Assembly (NCBI GenBank): GCA_964545245.1
Contig: CAZJFC010000007.1
Location: 1-52,792, forward strand
From: CAZJFC01 sp964545245
Lineage (GTDB): Bacteria; Pseudomonadota; Alphaproteobacteria; Rickettsiales; 21-14-0-20-44-7
Reading direction: 5' to 3'
Length of the DNA stretch: 52,792 nucleotides
Position 1 is the stretch's first letter, and the number at the start of each line of letters is the position of its first letter. The notes under the pieces were generated by a model that worked only from the letters and a program-made list of their open reading frames with translations, searched no databases and had not been told where the DNA came from. Position numbers and translations under genes: made by a program. Positions 7,726-16,448 of this stretch are shown piece after piece.

Positions 7726-8346
7726 CTAAAGCTTACCATAGACGACCCGCGTCTCAAAGAGAATATCATGGAAGGCGGTTTTCTGGCGGGTGAAGGCGAT
7801 CATTCCCACCCATGTCGCGCCGAGCAGGAAGGCAACCATGCTGCTTTGCGCCACAACTTCCGAGCCGGAAACAAAGGCAAGCATCTGCTCAAGCGTTTTG
7901 TATTTTTCCGGGTGTTCGGCAAGCTCGCCAAGCCGTTTATAAATATCATCGCGGGCGAAGATCTGCACCAGCAGCATGAACAAAGGGAGCGACGCGCAGC
8001 GCAGGAACCCGTCAAGGAAAGGCACTTTGCCGCCATTGGCTTTGATGACGTATATGCCCATTATGCGCTTGCCGGGGCTGGCCTGCCAGCGCGTGGTGAA
8101 GCAATAGGCGAAGATCGCCGCCCACAGGAAACTGGCGATTATCTCAAGGTAGATCAGGTTGCCAATGAAGCTTTGCACCAGCGTGAGGTCTTTATTGGCG
8201 GAGGCACGGATTGCGGAATAGTCGATGAATAGCGGCGAAATTTCGCCAAGCATGATGAAAACCGGGATGCCGATAATCAGCTGGTCGAGCGAGGAGGCAA
8301 GGAAGCGCACCCAGAACCCGGCATATTTTGTTTCCACCTTTTTCAT
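7726..8346 (-). CDS. RDD family membrane protein
   Basis: Integral membrane protein of about 206 residues with three to four hydrophobic helices. The RDD signature appears as YAGFWVRFLASSLDQLII near the N-terminus (Arg and Asp conserved) and as QASPGKRIMGIYV with the following charged stretch. RDD proteins are poorly understood; some are linked to ion transport. The ATG at 8346 (MKKVETKY) is preferred over one at 8382, whose extra 12 residues are not family-like; neither has a clear ribosome-binding site. It is a single gene bounded by family C downstream and family B upstream. Confidence 0.82.
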   Translation of the reverse strand: MKKVETKYAGFWVRFLASSLDQLIIGIPVFIMLGEISPLFIDYSAIRASANKDLTLVQSFIGNLIYLEIIASFLWAAIFAYCFTTRWQASPGKRIMGIYVIKANGGKVPFLDGFLRCASLPLFMLLVQIFARDDIYKRLGELAEHPEKYKTLEQMLAFVSGSEVVAQSSMVAFLLGATWVGMIAFTRQKTAFHDILFETRVVYGKL

Positions 8347-8398
8347 GCGGGGGATATTATGTGGGGAAAGGGGAAAGGTCAAAGGGGAAGTCGCATTG

Positions 8399-8431
8399 GT
8401 CGTAAGTCATAAGTCGTAGGTCGTAAGTGGC
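8399..8431. repeat. Short tandem phrase tract (GTCGTAAGT type)
   Basis: Imperfect tandem copies of a GTCRTAAGT/GTCGTAGGT nonamer abut the family B pair that starts at 8432. It is one of several tracts of this style, each with a different word. Confidence 0.7.
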
Positions 8432-8509
8432 CACCCCCCTTATGTCCCCCCTGATAGGGGGGAGAATTATAGCTCCCTCTCCTGTGAGGAGAAGGTCGGG
8501 GTGAGGTGC
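8432..8509. repeat. Family B paired palindromes
   Basis: A CCCCCCTGATAGGGGGG unit is followed by CTCTCCTGTGAGGAGA and a GGGGTGAGGTGC arm. Same arrangement as the pair at the left end of the window. The remaining 8510-8607 holds a short GTGGCAGTGTCAGT-like direct repeat seen also near 150 and 2975, and no gene. Confidence 0.8.
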
Positions 8510-8607
8510 TGGTTAGTGGCAGTGTCAGTTATTGTCACTGCATGGGAGTGGGATTTATTTCCTGTGCCTTTCGACAAGAATATTAATTGCTTGCCAATGG
8601 GAATCAA

Positions 8608-8802
8608 TTATCTCGATTTTGTGGGTGGTGTATCTGGCTTCGATGCCACTTTCAGCCTTTCCCTCTCAACAAAATCCGCCAGTTCGGCGAATGGGGGCTG
8701 ATTCCGCATTTCCTCATCACTAAGCTTAGATTTTGTGACGGTGAATCGATATGATTTGATACCCGGAACCTCTTCGCTCTCACTTAATATTTTTATTGGC
8801 AT
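8608..8802 (-). CDS. Small hypothetical protein
   Basis: A 64-residue charged, acidic open frame starting MPIKILSESEEVPGIKSY, with no signal peptide or membrane segment. I do not recognise it. No Shine-Dalgarno sequence precedes the ATG at 8802; a TTG at 8847 would extend it by 15 residues. It looks more protein-like than chance frames nearby, but isolation between repeats keeps confidence low. Confidence 0.4.
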   Translation of the reverse strand: MPIKILSESEEVPGIKSYRFTVTKSKLSDEEMRNQPPFAELADFVERERLKVASKPDTPPTKSR

Positions 8803-8878
8803 ATGATTTTTGTGTTTGTTGGTAACTTTATTATAACTATTTAGCAAAAAGTCCAGTTTTTACAAATGATTTTAATTA

Positions 8879-8903
8879 AGATTCCCGCCTGCGCGGGAAT
8901 GAC
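8879..8903. repeat. Family A palindrome (single unit)
   Basis: GATTCCCGCCTGCGCGGGAA followed by TGAC, the typical family A core. It lies in the 265 bases between the small hypothetical gene and the family C/terminator region of ctrA; the remainder of that stretch holds no recognisable gene. Confidence 0.8.
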
Positions 8904-8969
8904 ATAAGTGCGAGAACGGTTCCGAGCGAAGCGAAGGCAAACACGAGTATGTACGGCAATTGAACGATA

Positions 8970-9056
8970 AGCCGTTCAGGAGAACGGCCCAGCCCTGAGC
9001 GCGAGCGGAGCGAACAGCCCATCGGAGGCGCAGTAGCGCCGCACGGGGGCAAAATA
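8970..9056. repeat. Family C multi-hairpin element, copy 4
   Basis: Contains CCAGCCCTGAGCG, ACAGCCCATCGG, the hairpin GGCGC-AGTA-GCGCC and GGGGGCA, ending next to the ctrA terminator. The first stem is of the GAGCGGAGCGA type shared with copy 1. Confidence 0.85.
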
Positions 9057-9063
9057 AAAAACT

Positions 9064-9094
9064 AAAAAGCCCGCCGGTGATGAGCGGGCTTTTT
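9064..9094 (-). terminator. Rho-independent terminator of ctrA
   Basis: Stem AGCCCGC/GCGGGCT with a nine-base loop, followed on the minus strand by five T, AG and a further T run. It lies 18 bases past the ctrA stop codon. Confidence 0.85.
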
Positions 9095-9111
9095 GCATTA
9101 CTTGTAGTTTA

Positions 9112-9831
9112 CTACGCGCTGACTTCTTCTTCAGCGGCAGCTTCCGCTGCGCTGCGTGAAGGGTCTTTCAGTACATAACCACGTCCCCAAACGGTCTGGA
9201 TATAATCCTCGCCGCCGGAAGAGTCGGTTAATTTCTTGCGGAGCTTGCACACGAAAACGTCAATGATCTTGAGTTCCGGTTCATCAATTCCGCCATAAAG
9301 GTGGTTAAGGAACATCTCTTTAGTGAGGGTTGAACCCTTACGCAGGGAGAGGAGTTCCAGAATGCCGTATTCCTTGCTGGTGAGGTGGATAGCTTTTGTA
9401 TCGACTTCAACAGTGCGTGTATCAAGGTTAACTGAAAGCTTGCCGGTACGGATGATCGACTCGGAGTGGCCTTTCGAGCGGCGCACAACTGCCTGGATGC
9501 GGGCAATCAGCTCGCCTTTGTTGAAAGGTTTGGTGAGGTAATCATCGGCGCCGAAGCCAAGACCTTTGATTTTCTGGTCTGGGGCTGAAAGGCCGGAAAG
9601 GATAAGGATAGGGGTCTTAACTTTTGCTGCGCGGAGGCGGCGTAGGACTTCGTAACCGTCAAGGTCCGGCAACATCAGGTCCAGGATGATGATATCGTAA
9701 TCATAAATTTTCCCAATCTCTAAACCTTCCTCGCCAAGATCAACCGTATCGCAAACAATACCTTCACTTGCAAGGGCCAGTTCGATCGAGCGGGCGGTAG
9801 ATGCATCATCTTCTACTAGCAATACGCGCAT
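9112..9831 (-). CDS. ctrA: Cell-cycle response regulator CtrA
   Basis: OmpR-family master regulator of alphaproteobacteria that binds TTAA-N7-TTAA and controls replication, division and motility genes. The 239-residue product begins MRVLLVEDDASTARSIELAL; the receiver domain has the phospho-acceptor Asp51 in IIILDLMLPDLDGYE and Lys in YLTKPF; the winged-helix domain ends with QTVWGRGYVLKDP, all typical of CtrA. The ATG at 9831 follows GGAGC at good distance; the open frame continues 12 codons upstream without family similarity. The C-terminus is alanine- and glutamate-rich and ends in VSA. The promoter region is packed with TTAA words (9845-9908). Confidence 0.96.
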   Translation of the reverse strand: MRVLLVEDDASTARSIELALASEGIVCDTVDLGEEGLEIGKIYDYDIIILDLMLPDLDGYEVLRRLRAAKVKTPILILSGLSAPDQKIKGLGFGADDYLTKPFNKGELIARIQAVVRRSKGHSESIIRTGKLSVNLDTRTVEVDTKAIHLTSKEYGILELLSLRKGSTLTKEMFLNHLYGGIDEPELKIIDVFVCKLRKKLTDSSGGEDYIQTVWGRGYVLKDPSRSAAEAAAEEEVSA

Positions 9832-9844
9832 ATTAAGCTCCTTG

Positions 9845-9908
9845 TTAATTTTATTAGTTAATCGCATTAATAGTTAACAAACTAAAAATCTGTTAATTAT
9901 TAATTTAA
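9845..9908. promoter_or_regulatory. TTAA cluster in the ctrA promoter region
   Basis: Seven TTAA words lie within 64 bases (9845, 9858, 9867, 9874, 9893, 9900, 9905). CtrA autoregulation is known in the group, but none of these pairs has exactly seven bases between words (gaps include 9, 5, 3, 3 and 8), so binding is only suggestive. The remaining region to fliI (9909-10118) is AT-rich with no recognisable element. Confidence 0.35.
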
Positions 9909-10118
9909 CCTATCACAAGCGGAAAAACAAGTAAAAGGTTAATTTTCTTTTTACGGATTTTTAAGTTATTAGTGTCAGAATGAGAATCAAGGGAAAAAAT
10001 TTCCCAGCTTAAACATTTTGTTAATTTTTCTGGATTAGGGTTAAAAAGCCACATTTTTTAATGGATTAGTGGAAGGTTTAAGGTTTTTCACGGAATTTTC
10101 GGGGACACAGGAACAGGT

Positions 10119-11471
10119 ATGGAACAGTTAATAAGGGAAATCGGGCAGGTTGAGGCGGTTAAATATTACGGGCAGGTCTCCAAGGTCTCTGGTTTGATGG
10201 TGGAATGCATGGGGCTTTCCAAATTCTTAAGCATCGGTTCGCGCTGCAAGGTGCTGCCGCGTACAGGCCAGCCGGTGGTGTGCGAGGTGGTCGGCTTCGT
10301 GGAAGACCGTGCGCTGATGATGCCGTTCACCAGCGTGGAGGGCGTCGGCGTGGGCAACAAGGTTGAACTGGCGGACGCAGAAAGCGTTATCCACCCCAGT
10401 GATGAATGGCTGGGCAGGGTTATTAACTCTTTCGGCGAGGCGATCGACGATAAAGGCCCGCTGACGGAAGGGCTGGAGAGCTATCCGTTAAAGGCGTCGC
10501 CCCCGCAGGCGAGCAAGCGCCAGCGCGTCGGCCCGAAAATCGACCTCGGCGTGCGCGTACTGAACACTTTCACCCCGTGCTGCGACGGGCAGAGGATGGG
10601 TATTTTCGCGGGTTCCGGCGTGGGTAAATCGATGACGATGTCAATGATAGCGCGTTTTTCGGACGCGGATGTTAACGTTATCGGGCTGATCGGCGAACGC
10701 GGGCGCGAGGTGCAGGAATTCATCGAGGATTATCTCGGCGAGGAAGGCTTGAAGCGCTCGGTTGTTGTTGTTGCGACCTCCGACGAATCGGCGCTGATGA
10801 GGAAATATGCGGCTTATGTGACGCTGGCGATCTCGGAATATTTCCGTGACCGCGGGAAAAAGGTTCTGTGCATGATGGATTCGGTAACGCGTTTTGCGAT
10901 GGCGCAGCGTGAGATTGGGCTTTCCGCAGGTGAGCCGCCGACATCGAAAGGTTATACGCCGACCGTATTTGCGGAACTGCCGAAGCTGCTGGAACGCGCG
11001 GGGCCGGGAACCCAGAAGGGGAATATTACCGGGCTGTTCAGCGTGCTGGTGGAGGGTGGCGACCATGACGAGCCGGTGGCCGACGCGGTGCGCGGTATCC
11101 TTGATGGGCATATCGTGCTTGAGCGAAAAATCGCCGAGCGTGGGCGTTACCCGGCGGTGAATGTGCTGAAATCGGTTTCGCGTATGCTTCCGCATTGCAA
11201 TACCGATGAGGAAAACCGTATTGTCATCAAAGGGCGGCAATTGCTTTCGACCTATGAGGATATGGCGGAGATGATCCGCCTCGGCGCGTATAAGAAGGGC
11301 AGCGACCCGGAAGTGGATGAGGCGATAAGGCTGCACCCGAAGCTGGAAGGGTTCCTGTCGCAGCGCCCGAATGAATTCACCTCAATGGAAGATGGCTACA
11401 AAATGCTGGCGGAAATCCTGGAACCAAAAGAGGAAGAACCGGCAGGGGAAAACAACGCGGCGGCTGAATGA
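10119..11471 (+). CDS. fliI: Flagellum-specific ATP synthase FliI
   Basis: ATPase of the flagellar type III export apparatus, located at the cytoplasmic face of the basal body; it helps deliver axial subunits to the export gate. At 450 residues it has standard length. Walker A is GSGVGKS near residue 165, followed by GLIGERGREVQEFI, and Walker B lies at KKVLCMMDSVTRFA. The segment RTGQPVVCEVVGF and the tail ending in AAAE are also as expected. The ATG at 10119 follows an A/G-rich AGGAACAGG. Its stop overlaps fliJ by four bases (ATGA), so the two are translationally coupled. FliI rather than the ATP synthase beta subunit is indicated by the partner fliJ. Confidence 0.95.
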   Translation: MEQLIREIGQVEAVKYYGQVSKVSGLMVECMGLSKFLSIGSRCKVLPRTGQPVVCEVVGFVEDRALMMPFTSVEGVGVGNKVELADAESVIHPSDEWLGRVINSFGEAIDDKGPLTEGLESYPLKASPPQASKRQRVGPKIDLGVRVLNTFTPCCDGQRMGIFAGSGVGKSMTMSMIARFSDADVNVIGLIGERGREVQEFIEDYLGEEGLKRSVVVVATSDESALMRKYAAYVTLAISEYFRDRGKKVLCMMDSVTRFAMAQREIGLSAGEPPTSKGYTPTVFAELPKLLERAGPGTQKGNITGLFSVLVEGGDHDEPVADAVRGILDGHIVLERKIAERGRYPAVNVLKSVSRMLPHCNTDEENRIVIKGRQLLSTYEDMAEMIRLGAYKKGSDPEVDEAIRLHPKLEGFLSQRPNEFTSMEDGYKMLAEILEPKEEEPAGENNAAAE

Positions 11472-11887
11472 AAACGCTCAAAACTTTAATCAAGCTGCAA
11501 AAGCGCGAAGTGGACAGGATCCGCGAGGAACTCGCCACACTGCTTGAGCGCCAGCAGGTTCTGCAGGACGAGCATGACGGGCTGGAAAAGGAACTTGAGC
11601 GCGAGTCACAGGTGGCAACGGAATTTCCTGAAGTGGCGATCTCATTCGCCGAATACGCAAAAAGAACCACCAAACGGATGAAGGATCTGCTGCGCACGAT
11701 TGCGAAATTGCAGGAGGCTATCGACGCGAAACGCGACGAACTGCAAGAGGCTTTCGGCGAACAGAAAAAACTGGAGATCGCGCTGGAGCAGAAAGAACTT
11801 GAGCGCTTCAACCACCTGAAACAGCTTGAGATCAAGAAGATGGATGAGGTGGCGCTACGCGGTTTTAGCCGCAGAGGCGGCGAGTAA
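11468..11887 (+). CDS. fliJ: Flagellar export chaperone FliJ
   Basis: A 139-residue, strongly coiled-coil protein rich in Glu, Lys, Arg and Gln. Size, coiled-coil nature and the ATGA overlap with fliI identify it as FliJ, which inserts into the FliI hexamer and stimulates export. FliJ sequences are poorly conserved, so context carries much of the weight. Its last 33 bases overlap the 3' end of the convergent PcfJ-like gene. Confidence 0.85.
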   Translation: MKTLKTLIKLQKREVDRIREELATLLERQQVLQDEHDGLEKELERESQVATEFPEVAISFAEYAKRTTKRMKDLLRTIAKLQEAIDAKRDELQEAFGEQKKLEIALEQKELERFNHLKQLEIKKMDEVALRGFSRRGGE

Positions 11888-13759
11888 AGGGGTGTTGGCT
11901 GCCGGTTGATGAATTGCGGGAGCTGGCGGAGTTAGCGCTTTTTGCATATTACGGATAAATTCTTCAACAGTGGTTATGTTCTTGTTCTCATCACCGAACA
12001 TATAATTGTGGCCGCGACTGATGCGCATTAATTTTACAAGGTTTGCATCGAGCCTTTCCTGAGTGATGTTTTCCCATTTTATGCCGATCTCATTCTCAAA
12101 ATTGCTGAGTTGCGTATCCGTTGGTATTTCGCCGGTTTTGCTCAGGTCGATCGGGATGATGCCGTTTTCAATTCCTTCTATAAACCAGCGTTCTATTGTT
12201 TTTTCATCTGCGCTCGGTGCGCGGTTGTGGTAGCCGTAATTCTGGCCTAACGTGAGTTTCTCATTCTCAAGATTGAAACCCATAGTGGTTTGCGGTTCGC
12301 CGTTCCTGCGGATGGAGAAAACCTGATAGCCGGTTTTACATTCATTCACATAATCGGAAGCGCAGTGATCGAGCGCGATACCTTCCTCATCCAACTCATA
12401 GGCTTCGGTCAGGTTGACGATGCTATATTCCTCCATCCCCGGAAGAGTGACTTTTATCTCTTTGCCGGGAAGGGTCTGGTGCCAGCTTCCTTCCATGGCA
12501 AAATCCCGCAAGGTGGACTGGTCATCGGCGCTTCTTATCAGGCGGGAGCGCACCTTGTGCCAGCGGTTTGATATCTGCACAAGCTGGTTAAGGCTCTTCT
12601 GCATGAAATATTTCGTGACCTTATCGCTGGCTCTTTCCTGTGTATCGATGTAATCTTCCGGATGATTGCTGGTTTCGCATAACCCGATTATGTCATCTTT
12701 TCTGAGATATCTGGTGGCGAGAATATAATTCGTAACGTAGCGCACTACTTCCGTTACCGTATCCTGGGATCCTTGCAGGTCTTTATGGGTGATGTCCTGC
12801 GTGGCTTTGTGAAGGGCTATCCAGTTTACATTGCCATCCCGAACCACAGGTTTGCCGTTATAGTGATGGCGGGATATGATATCTGTAATGTTAAAGTCAG
12901 AGTGTTTCCGGAGCAATAGTGCATCTATCTTGTACCCGAAAGCGCAAATGGCGCTGAATTCAAAAACCTGCCCTTCAGCACCATAGCGTTCTCTGAGGGA
13001 ATCGGCAAAAACACTTTGTGGTAACCCGTCTGCTAATAAGCCCCTTCTGCAGTTGGGTAATTCAAGCTGCTTTCCTGCTTTCTCTCTCAATCCCACAGGC
13101 GCTAATTCATCTGCTGCCATAAAGGCGGCAGGCTCCGCCATCATAAAATTGTTGGCAATATCCCATATCGCATAGTCATTGGCGCGGTATATGAGTTGTA
13201 ACAGCTTCGTGCCGCCCGCTTCAAGAGCAATGCTCCGCATAAGCTTGAGAGTTTCAAGGCTGGGTTCTTCATAAAGCGCAGATCGAAAGGCAACGCATTT
13301 GTCATATTTCAGCAGATTGCAAACCAGCTTATTACCGCCAGCCTCAACGGCCATATCCCGAAGCAGCTTTATAGTTTCCAGATGATTCCATTTCGCTGCC
13401 TCTGCGAAAGGATTGCTTGCTACAAACATGCGGATGAAAAGAGCTGCTCCGCCAATTTCGTAGGTGATGTTCCTGAGCGATATGATACTTTCATTATCGC
13501 CATCTCTGGAATAACTCCCTAGTAAACGGCCTGATATAAGTAAGTGGTGAGCTAAATCCTTACCGCCTATCTTCAATGACATATCCATCATTGAACGTAA
13601 GTAGCTTTCATCGATTTGTAATGCGATTGTAAAAAATGCAGCGCAGTTATCATCGGTAAGGATGTTGCTGATCTCCTGCGCGCGCGGGGTTATATCCACA
13701 CCATTGATGAAATCATATAAAGCTTTATCCAAGAGCTCGACTGCGACATGTCTTTGCAT
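11855..13759 (-). CDS. PcfJ-like protein with N-terminal helical repeats
   Basis: A 634-residue protein. Around residue 463 it has the PcfJ-type core: LDHCASDYVNECKTGYQVFS followed by IRRNGEPQTTMGF and a GQNYGYHNR segment. The N-terminal third contains four related motifs, DMSLKIGGKDL, NITYEIGGAAL, DMAVEAGGNKL and SIALEAGGTKL, at about residues 58, 97, 136 and 174, a period near 39 that suggests an alpha-solenoid. PcfJ proteins were named from conjugative plasmid genes and occur in mobile DNA; their function is unknown. The ATG at 13759 is used (a TTG lies three codons upstream). It sits between fliJ (convergent, overlapping) and the FliK-like gene, with no sign of operon membership. The PcfJ link is by motif eye only. 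Confidence 0.6.
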   Translation of the reverse strand: MQRHVAVELLDKALYDFINGVDITPRAQEISNILTDDNCAAFFTIALQIDESYLRSMMDMSLKIGGKDLAHHLLISGRLLGSYSRDGDNESIISLRNITYEIGGAALFIRMFVASNPFAEAAKWNHLETIKLLRDMAVEAGGNKLVCNLLKYDKCVAFRSALYEEPSLETLKLMRSIALEAGGTKLLQLIYRANDYAIWDIANNFMMAEPAAFMAADELAPVGLREKAGKQLELPNCRRGLLADGLPQSVFADSLRERYGAEGQVFEFSAICAFGYKIDALLLRKHSDFNITDIISRHHYNGKPVVRDGNVNWIALHKATQDITHKDLQGSQDTVTEVVRYVTNYILATRYLRKDDIIGLCETSNHPEDYIDTQERASDKVTKYFMQKSLNQLVQISNRWHKVRSRLIRSADDQSTLRDFAMEGSWHQTLPGKEIKVTLPGMEEYSIVNLTEAYELDEEGIALDHCASDYVNECKTGYQVFSIRRNGEPQTTMGFNLENEKLTLGQNYGYHNRAPSADEKTIERWFIEGIENGIIPIDLSKTGEIPTDTQLSNFENEIGIKWENITQERLDANLVKLMRISRGHNYMFGDENKNITTVEEFIRNMQKALTPPAPAIHQPAANTPLLAASAAKTA

Positions 13760-13828
13760 GCGCGGCAAGATAGCACGGGCGATAAGACGATTTCAATAGA
13801 AAATTAAGAAATTTTAACTAAAGGCGGT

Positions 13829-15481
13829 CTAAACCTCGAATCCTTCGTGTTTGATGCTGTCGTTTATGTCTTTTTCGAGCATTTTCTCGAAGGGGCTAAT
13901 GGGGAATTCGCGCATGGTGGCGAATTGAAGCTCGCCTTTGAAGCCGGTTATCTCCGAGGCGGTGATGAATATCTGGCGGATCTCGTTTTTGACCTCGTCA
14001 TCCATTTCCTTCTTGCCGCGGATAATCAAATCAAAATTCCTGCCTTCACTGTTTTTCACCAGCCCGTCGAATTGCAATTCACCGAAATAGGTCGTTTCAA
14101 TTTCGACAATGAACCTTGTGCCGGTTTTCTTTTCGTCCTTTTTCTTATGCTCCGGCAGGTCTTTTATCGAAAGCCGCGCCTGATGCAGCTCCTTGCCGTC
14201 GAATACCGGGAACAGCAGGTTCATCCAGCCCTGCTGGTTAGGCTCGGCGAACATCTGGCGCAGCGCCGAGAAATCGCCCCGAAGCTTGCCTAATATCTGC
14301 GTACCGAGTTCATCGCCCAGCGAATCAATAAAGCTCCTTCCAACCCAGCGCCCGATGTCATTCTTTTTCACCGCATCCATAAAGGCGGCCATGCGGCCAG
14401 CGAGCGCGGAATCGGTGAGCATTAGTTTGCCGGGGTTATTATCGCTGCCATGCGTGTGCATATATGCCATAAGCTCACGCAGGGCAGGCCATGATTGCGT
14501 AAGGTTACGCAAGGCCGAAGAAGATGCGTTGCCATCCGCCGATGGAAGCTTGCCGAATTCGGTAAGTTCAAGCGTGAGCATGGCTCCGCGCGTAAGGGTT
14601 CTGTGCTGCGCGTTGCCCTGCACCAGCATTTTGCCGAGCTTGGAATCAACCAGCACCTCGCCGTTCGGCTTTGCGTCGATCACCATCCCGTTAAGCTGCA
14701 GATTGCCGGATGGAAGCTGTTTCATGCCGGGGTTGAAATCGCGGTTGTTGGCTTGCGTCATCCAGTCCTGTTTGCCGAGTACGCGGTTTTCCGTCACCAC
14801 TTTCTGCTGGTCCGGCGAAAGCGACTGGTTCGGCGTGTTCGGCATGGTCGAGCCGGTGATTTTAAGGTTCACTTCCGTCCCTGCCTTAAGCACTGAGGGC
14901 ATTGAGGAAAGAAGTTTTGAATTCGCACCCTGGTTTTCCTGCAATGAGACAAGGGAACGCAATCCCTGCATTATCTCCGGTGAAGGCGCGATCACGATCG
15001 CCTTAAGCGCAGAGGAAGCGTTGTTGTTGCCCAGCGTAACGTTCACCGCATCGGCGCGGTGGAGCGGCGGGTTCTGCAATAGCGGCTCGGCGAGTTTTGC
15101 CGTGCCTTGCGGCAGCACGGTCATCAGTTTCATCTGCCCGTGGTCAAGATGCCCTTGCACCTGCTGCGGCTGGGTGGGCGGCAGCTTGCCGTCAACGCTT
15201 AATAGCTGTGCGGAGATCGAGCCGCTTATCGAGTTGAATTTAAGCTCTATGGTTGCGCCTTTCGCAAGCTGGAGCTGGTTATTGAGGATTATGTCATTCC
15301 CGCCCATGCGGACGACGAGGTTGCCGTTCCTGTCGCTCCCCGCGACCACGGCGGTGACGATCGTCCCCAGCGGGATGCGTGACATGGCGGCGGAGTTATT
15401 ATTCTGGGTGTCAGACAGCATCGTCTGCATGTTGAGATGCGACGGATTTACCCCCCCTGTAGGTGGTATGAAGCTATCCAT
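13829..15481 (-). CDS. FliK-like flagellar hook-length control protein (tentative)
   Basis: A 550-residue protein without signal peptide. The N-terminal two thirds is Asn/Gln/Pro-rich and of low complexity. The C-terminal part (about residues 415-530) is compact: LLFPVFDGKELHQARLSI, then TRFIVEIETTYFGELQFDG and GFKGELQFATMREF. This layout and the pattern of surface beta strands resemble the FliK C-terminal (Flg_hook) domain. Neighbours support it: a FlhG-like ATPase directly upstream and fliI-fliJ nearby. It could instead be an unrelated secreted or motility-linked protein. No clear ribosome-binding site precedes the ATG. Confidence 0.55.
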   Translation of the reverse strand: MDSFIPPTGGVNPSHLNMQTMLSDTQNNNSAAMSRIPLGTIVTAVVAGSDRNGNLVVRMGGNDIILNNQLQLAKGATIELKFNSISGSISAQLLSVDGKLPPTQPQQVQGHLDHGQMKLMTVLPQGTAKLAEPLLQNPPLHRADAVNVTLGNNNASSALKAIVIAPSPEIMQGLRSLVSLQENQGANSKLLSSMPSVLKAGTEVNLKITGSTMPNTPNQSLSPDQQKVVTENRVLGKQDWMTQANNRDFNPGMKQLPSGNLQLNGMVIDAKPNGEVLVDSKLGKMLVQGNAQHRTLTRGAMLTLELTEFGKLPSADGNASSSALRNLTQSWPALRELMAYMHTHGSDNNPGKLMLTDSALAGRMAAFMDAVKKNDIGRWVGRSFIDSLGDELGTQILGKLRGDFSALRQMFAEPNQQGWMNLLFPVFDGKELHQARLSIKDLPEHKKKDEKKTGTRFIVEIETTYFGELQFDGLVKNSEGRNFDLIIRGKKEMDDEVKNEIRQIFITASEITGFKGELQFATMREFPISPFEKMLEKDINDSIKHEGFEV

Positions 15482-15516
15482 GTGATTGATTTTACTGGGG
15501 AAAGGTTAAGGAAGCG

Positions 15517-16263
15517 TTATTTTGTCATCAGTTTTACGGTGAGTGCGGCAATGTCCGCCCCGGCCATGGATTTCGGGCTTTTCAACAAAAGCGGTTTCTG
15601 GGAGCGTATAGCGTCCTTCACTTTCGGGTCTTTGCGCACGATTCCCGCCAGTTTCGGTGAGAATTTAAGGAAATTCTCGCAGGTGTTCTGGAAGTTGGCG
15701 AAGGTTTTCATGCCATCGCGCTGGTTCTCGGCCATATTCACGATAACCTGCACTTCGGTGTCAATGTTGGTGAAGCGCATGATCTTGATGAAGGCATAGG
15801 CGTCGTACAGCGAGGTGGGTTCGTCGGTGATGACGACGAGGCATTTCCGGGCGAGTTTCGCCATTGCCTGCACCTGTTGCTCAACGCCAGCGCCGAGGTC
15901 AAGGAGGATGGTATCATAATCTTTCGCGAGTTTTTCAAGCTCCAGACCAAGCTGTTGGATTTTCTCGACAGGAAGGTTGGCAAGGCTGCCGGAGCCGGAA
16001 CGCCCGGCGATGATGTCGAATTTGCCGTTTTTGTAATTGGTGATCGCTTCTTTAAGCGACACGCGACCGGCGAAAACATCGCTTAAATCATGCTGGGGGG
16101 CGACGCCGAGCTGGACGTCCACATTGGCAAGGCCGATATCGCCGTCGAAAAGCAGCGCCTTGCGGCCTGAATTGCCGAAAACATGGGCGATTGTGCTGGA
16201 AATCCATGTTTTCCCCACACCGCCTTTGCCGCTTGCGATTGCGATGATGTTATCTTTACTCAT
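15517..16263 (-). CDS. MinD/ParA-type ATPase, FlhG (YlxH)-like
   Basis: A 248-residue P-loop ATPase. The deviant Walker A is SGKGGVGKTWISS near the N-terminus; it is followed by LFDGDIGLANVDVQLG, YDTILLDLGAG and ITDEPTSLYDAYAFIKI. The D-x-D-x-G-x-A-N-x-D motif with the later TDEPT segment is typical of FlhG/FleN/YlxH, which control number and placement of flagella, and separates it from chromosome ParA and Soj. The start at 16263 (MSKDN) is chosen; the 36 upstream in-frame codons are translated from repeat sequence. It probably forms one unit with the FliK-like gene 35 bases downstream. Confidence 0.82.
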   Translation of the reverse strand: MSKDNIIAIASGKGGVGKTWISSTIAHVFGNSGRKALLFDGDIGLANVDVQLGVAPQHDLSDVFAGRVSLKEAITNYKNGKFDIIAGRSGSGSLANLPVEKIQQLGLELEKLAKDYDTILLDLGAGVEQQVQAMAKLARKCLVVITDEPTSLYDAYAFIKIMRFTNIDTEVQVIVNMAENQRDGMKTFANFQNTCENFLKFSPKLAGIVRKDPKVKDAIRSQKPLLLKSPKSMAGADIAALTVKLMTK

Positions 16264-16330
16264 ACCATCATTGTGGATGAGGAAAGTTAAGATTCCGTTA
16301 GCGCAGGAATTTTTTGCCGCTATGGCGGTT

Positions 16331-16366
16331 ATTAGTCTGTAGTTGGTGGTCTGTAGTCTGTAGTTT
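16331..16366. repeat. Short tandem phrase tract (GTCTGTAGT type)
   Basis: Tandem variants of GTCTGTAGT and GTTGGTG lie directly before the family B pair at 16369, between the divergently placed repeat pair and the FlhG-like start. A related tract with the same word lies at 21952-21976. Confidence 0.75.
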
Positions 16367-16368
16367 GG

Positions 16369-16445
16369 CACCTCACCCCGACCCTCTCCTCATAGGAGAG
16401 GGAGCTACAATTCTCCCCTCCTATCAGGAGGGGATGGGGGAGGTG
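16369..16445. repeat. Family B paired palindromes
   Basis: Near-identical to 3804-3877, with CACCTC and GGAGGTG outer arms and two inversely oriented cores. It lies between the gdh stop codon and the FlhG-like gene. Confidence 0.88.
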
Positions 16446-16448
16446 GAA

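Noticed and set aside
9845..9908. Exact CtrA boxes before ctrA
   Set aside because: Seven TTAA words are present but no pair has a seven-base spacing, so only a loose cluster is reported.
9900..10118. Sigma-54 promoter for fliI
   Set aside because: No GG-N10-GC element of the -24/-12 type was seen upstream.
14193..15485. 430-codon open frame on the plus strand
   Set aside because: It lies antisense to the FliK-like gene, is Ser/Cys/Pro-rich with no domain, and reflects codon bias of the real gene.
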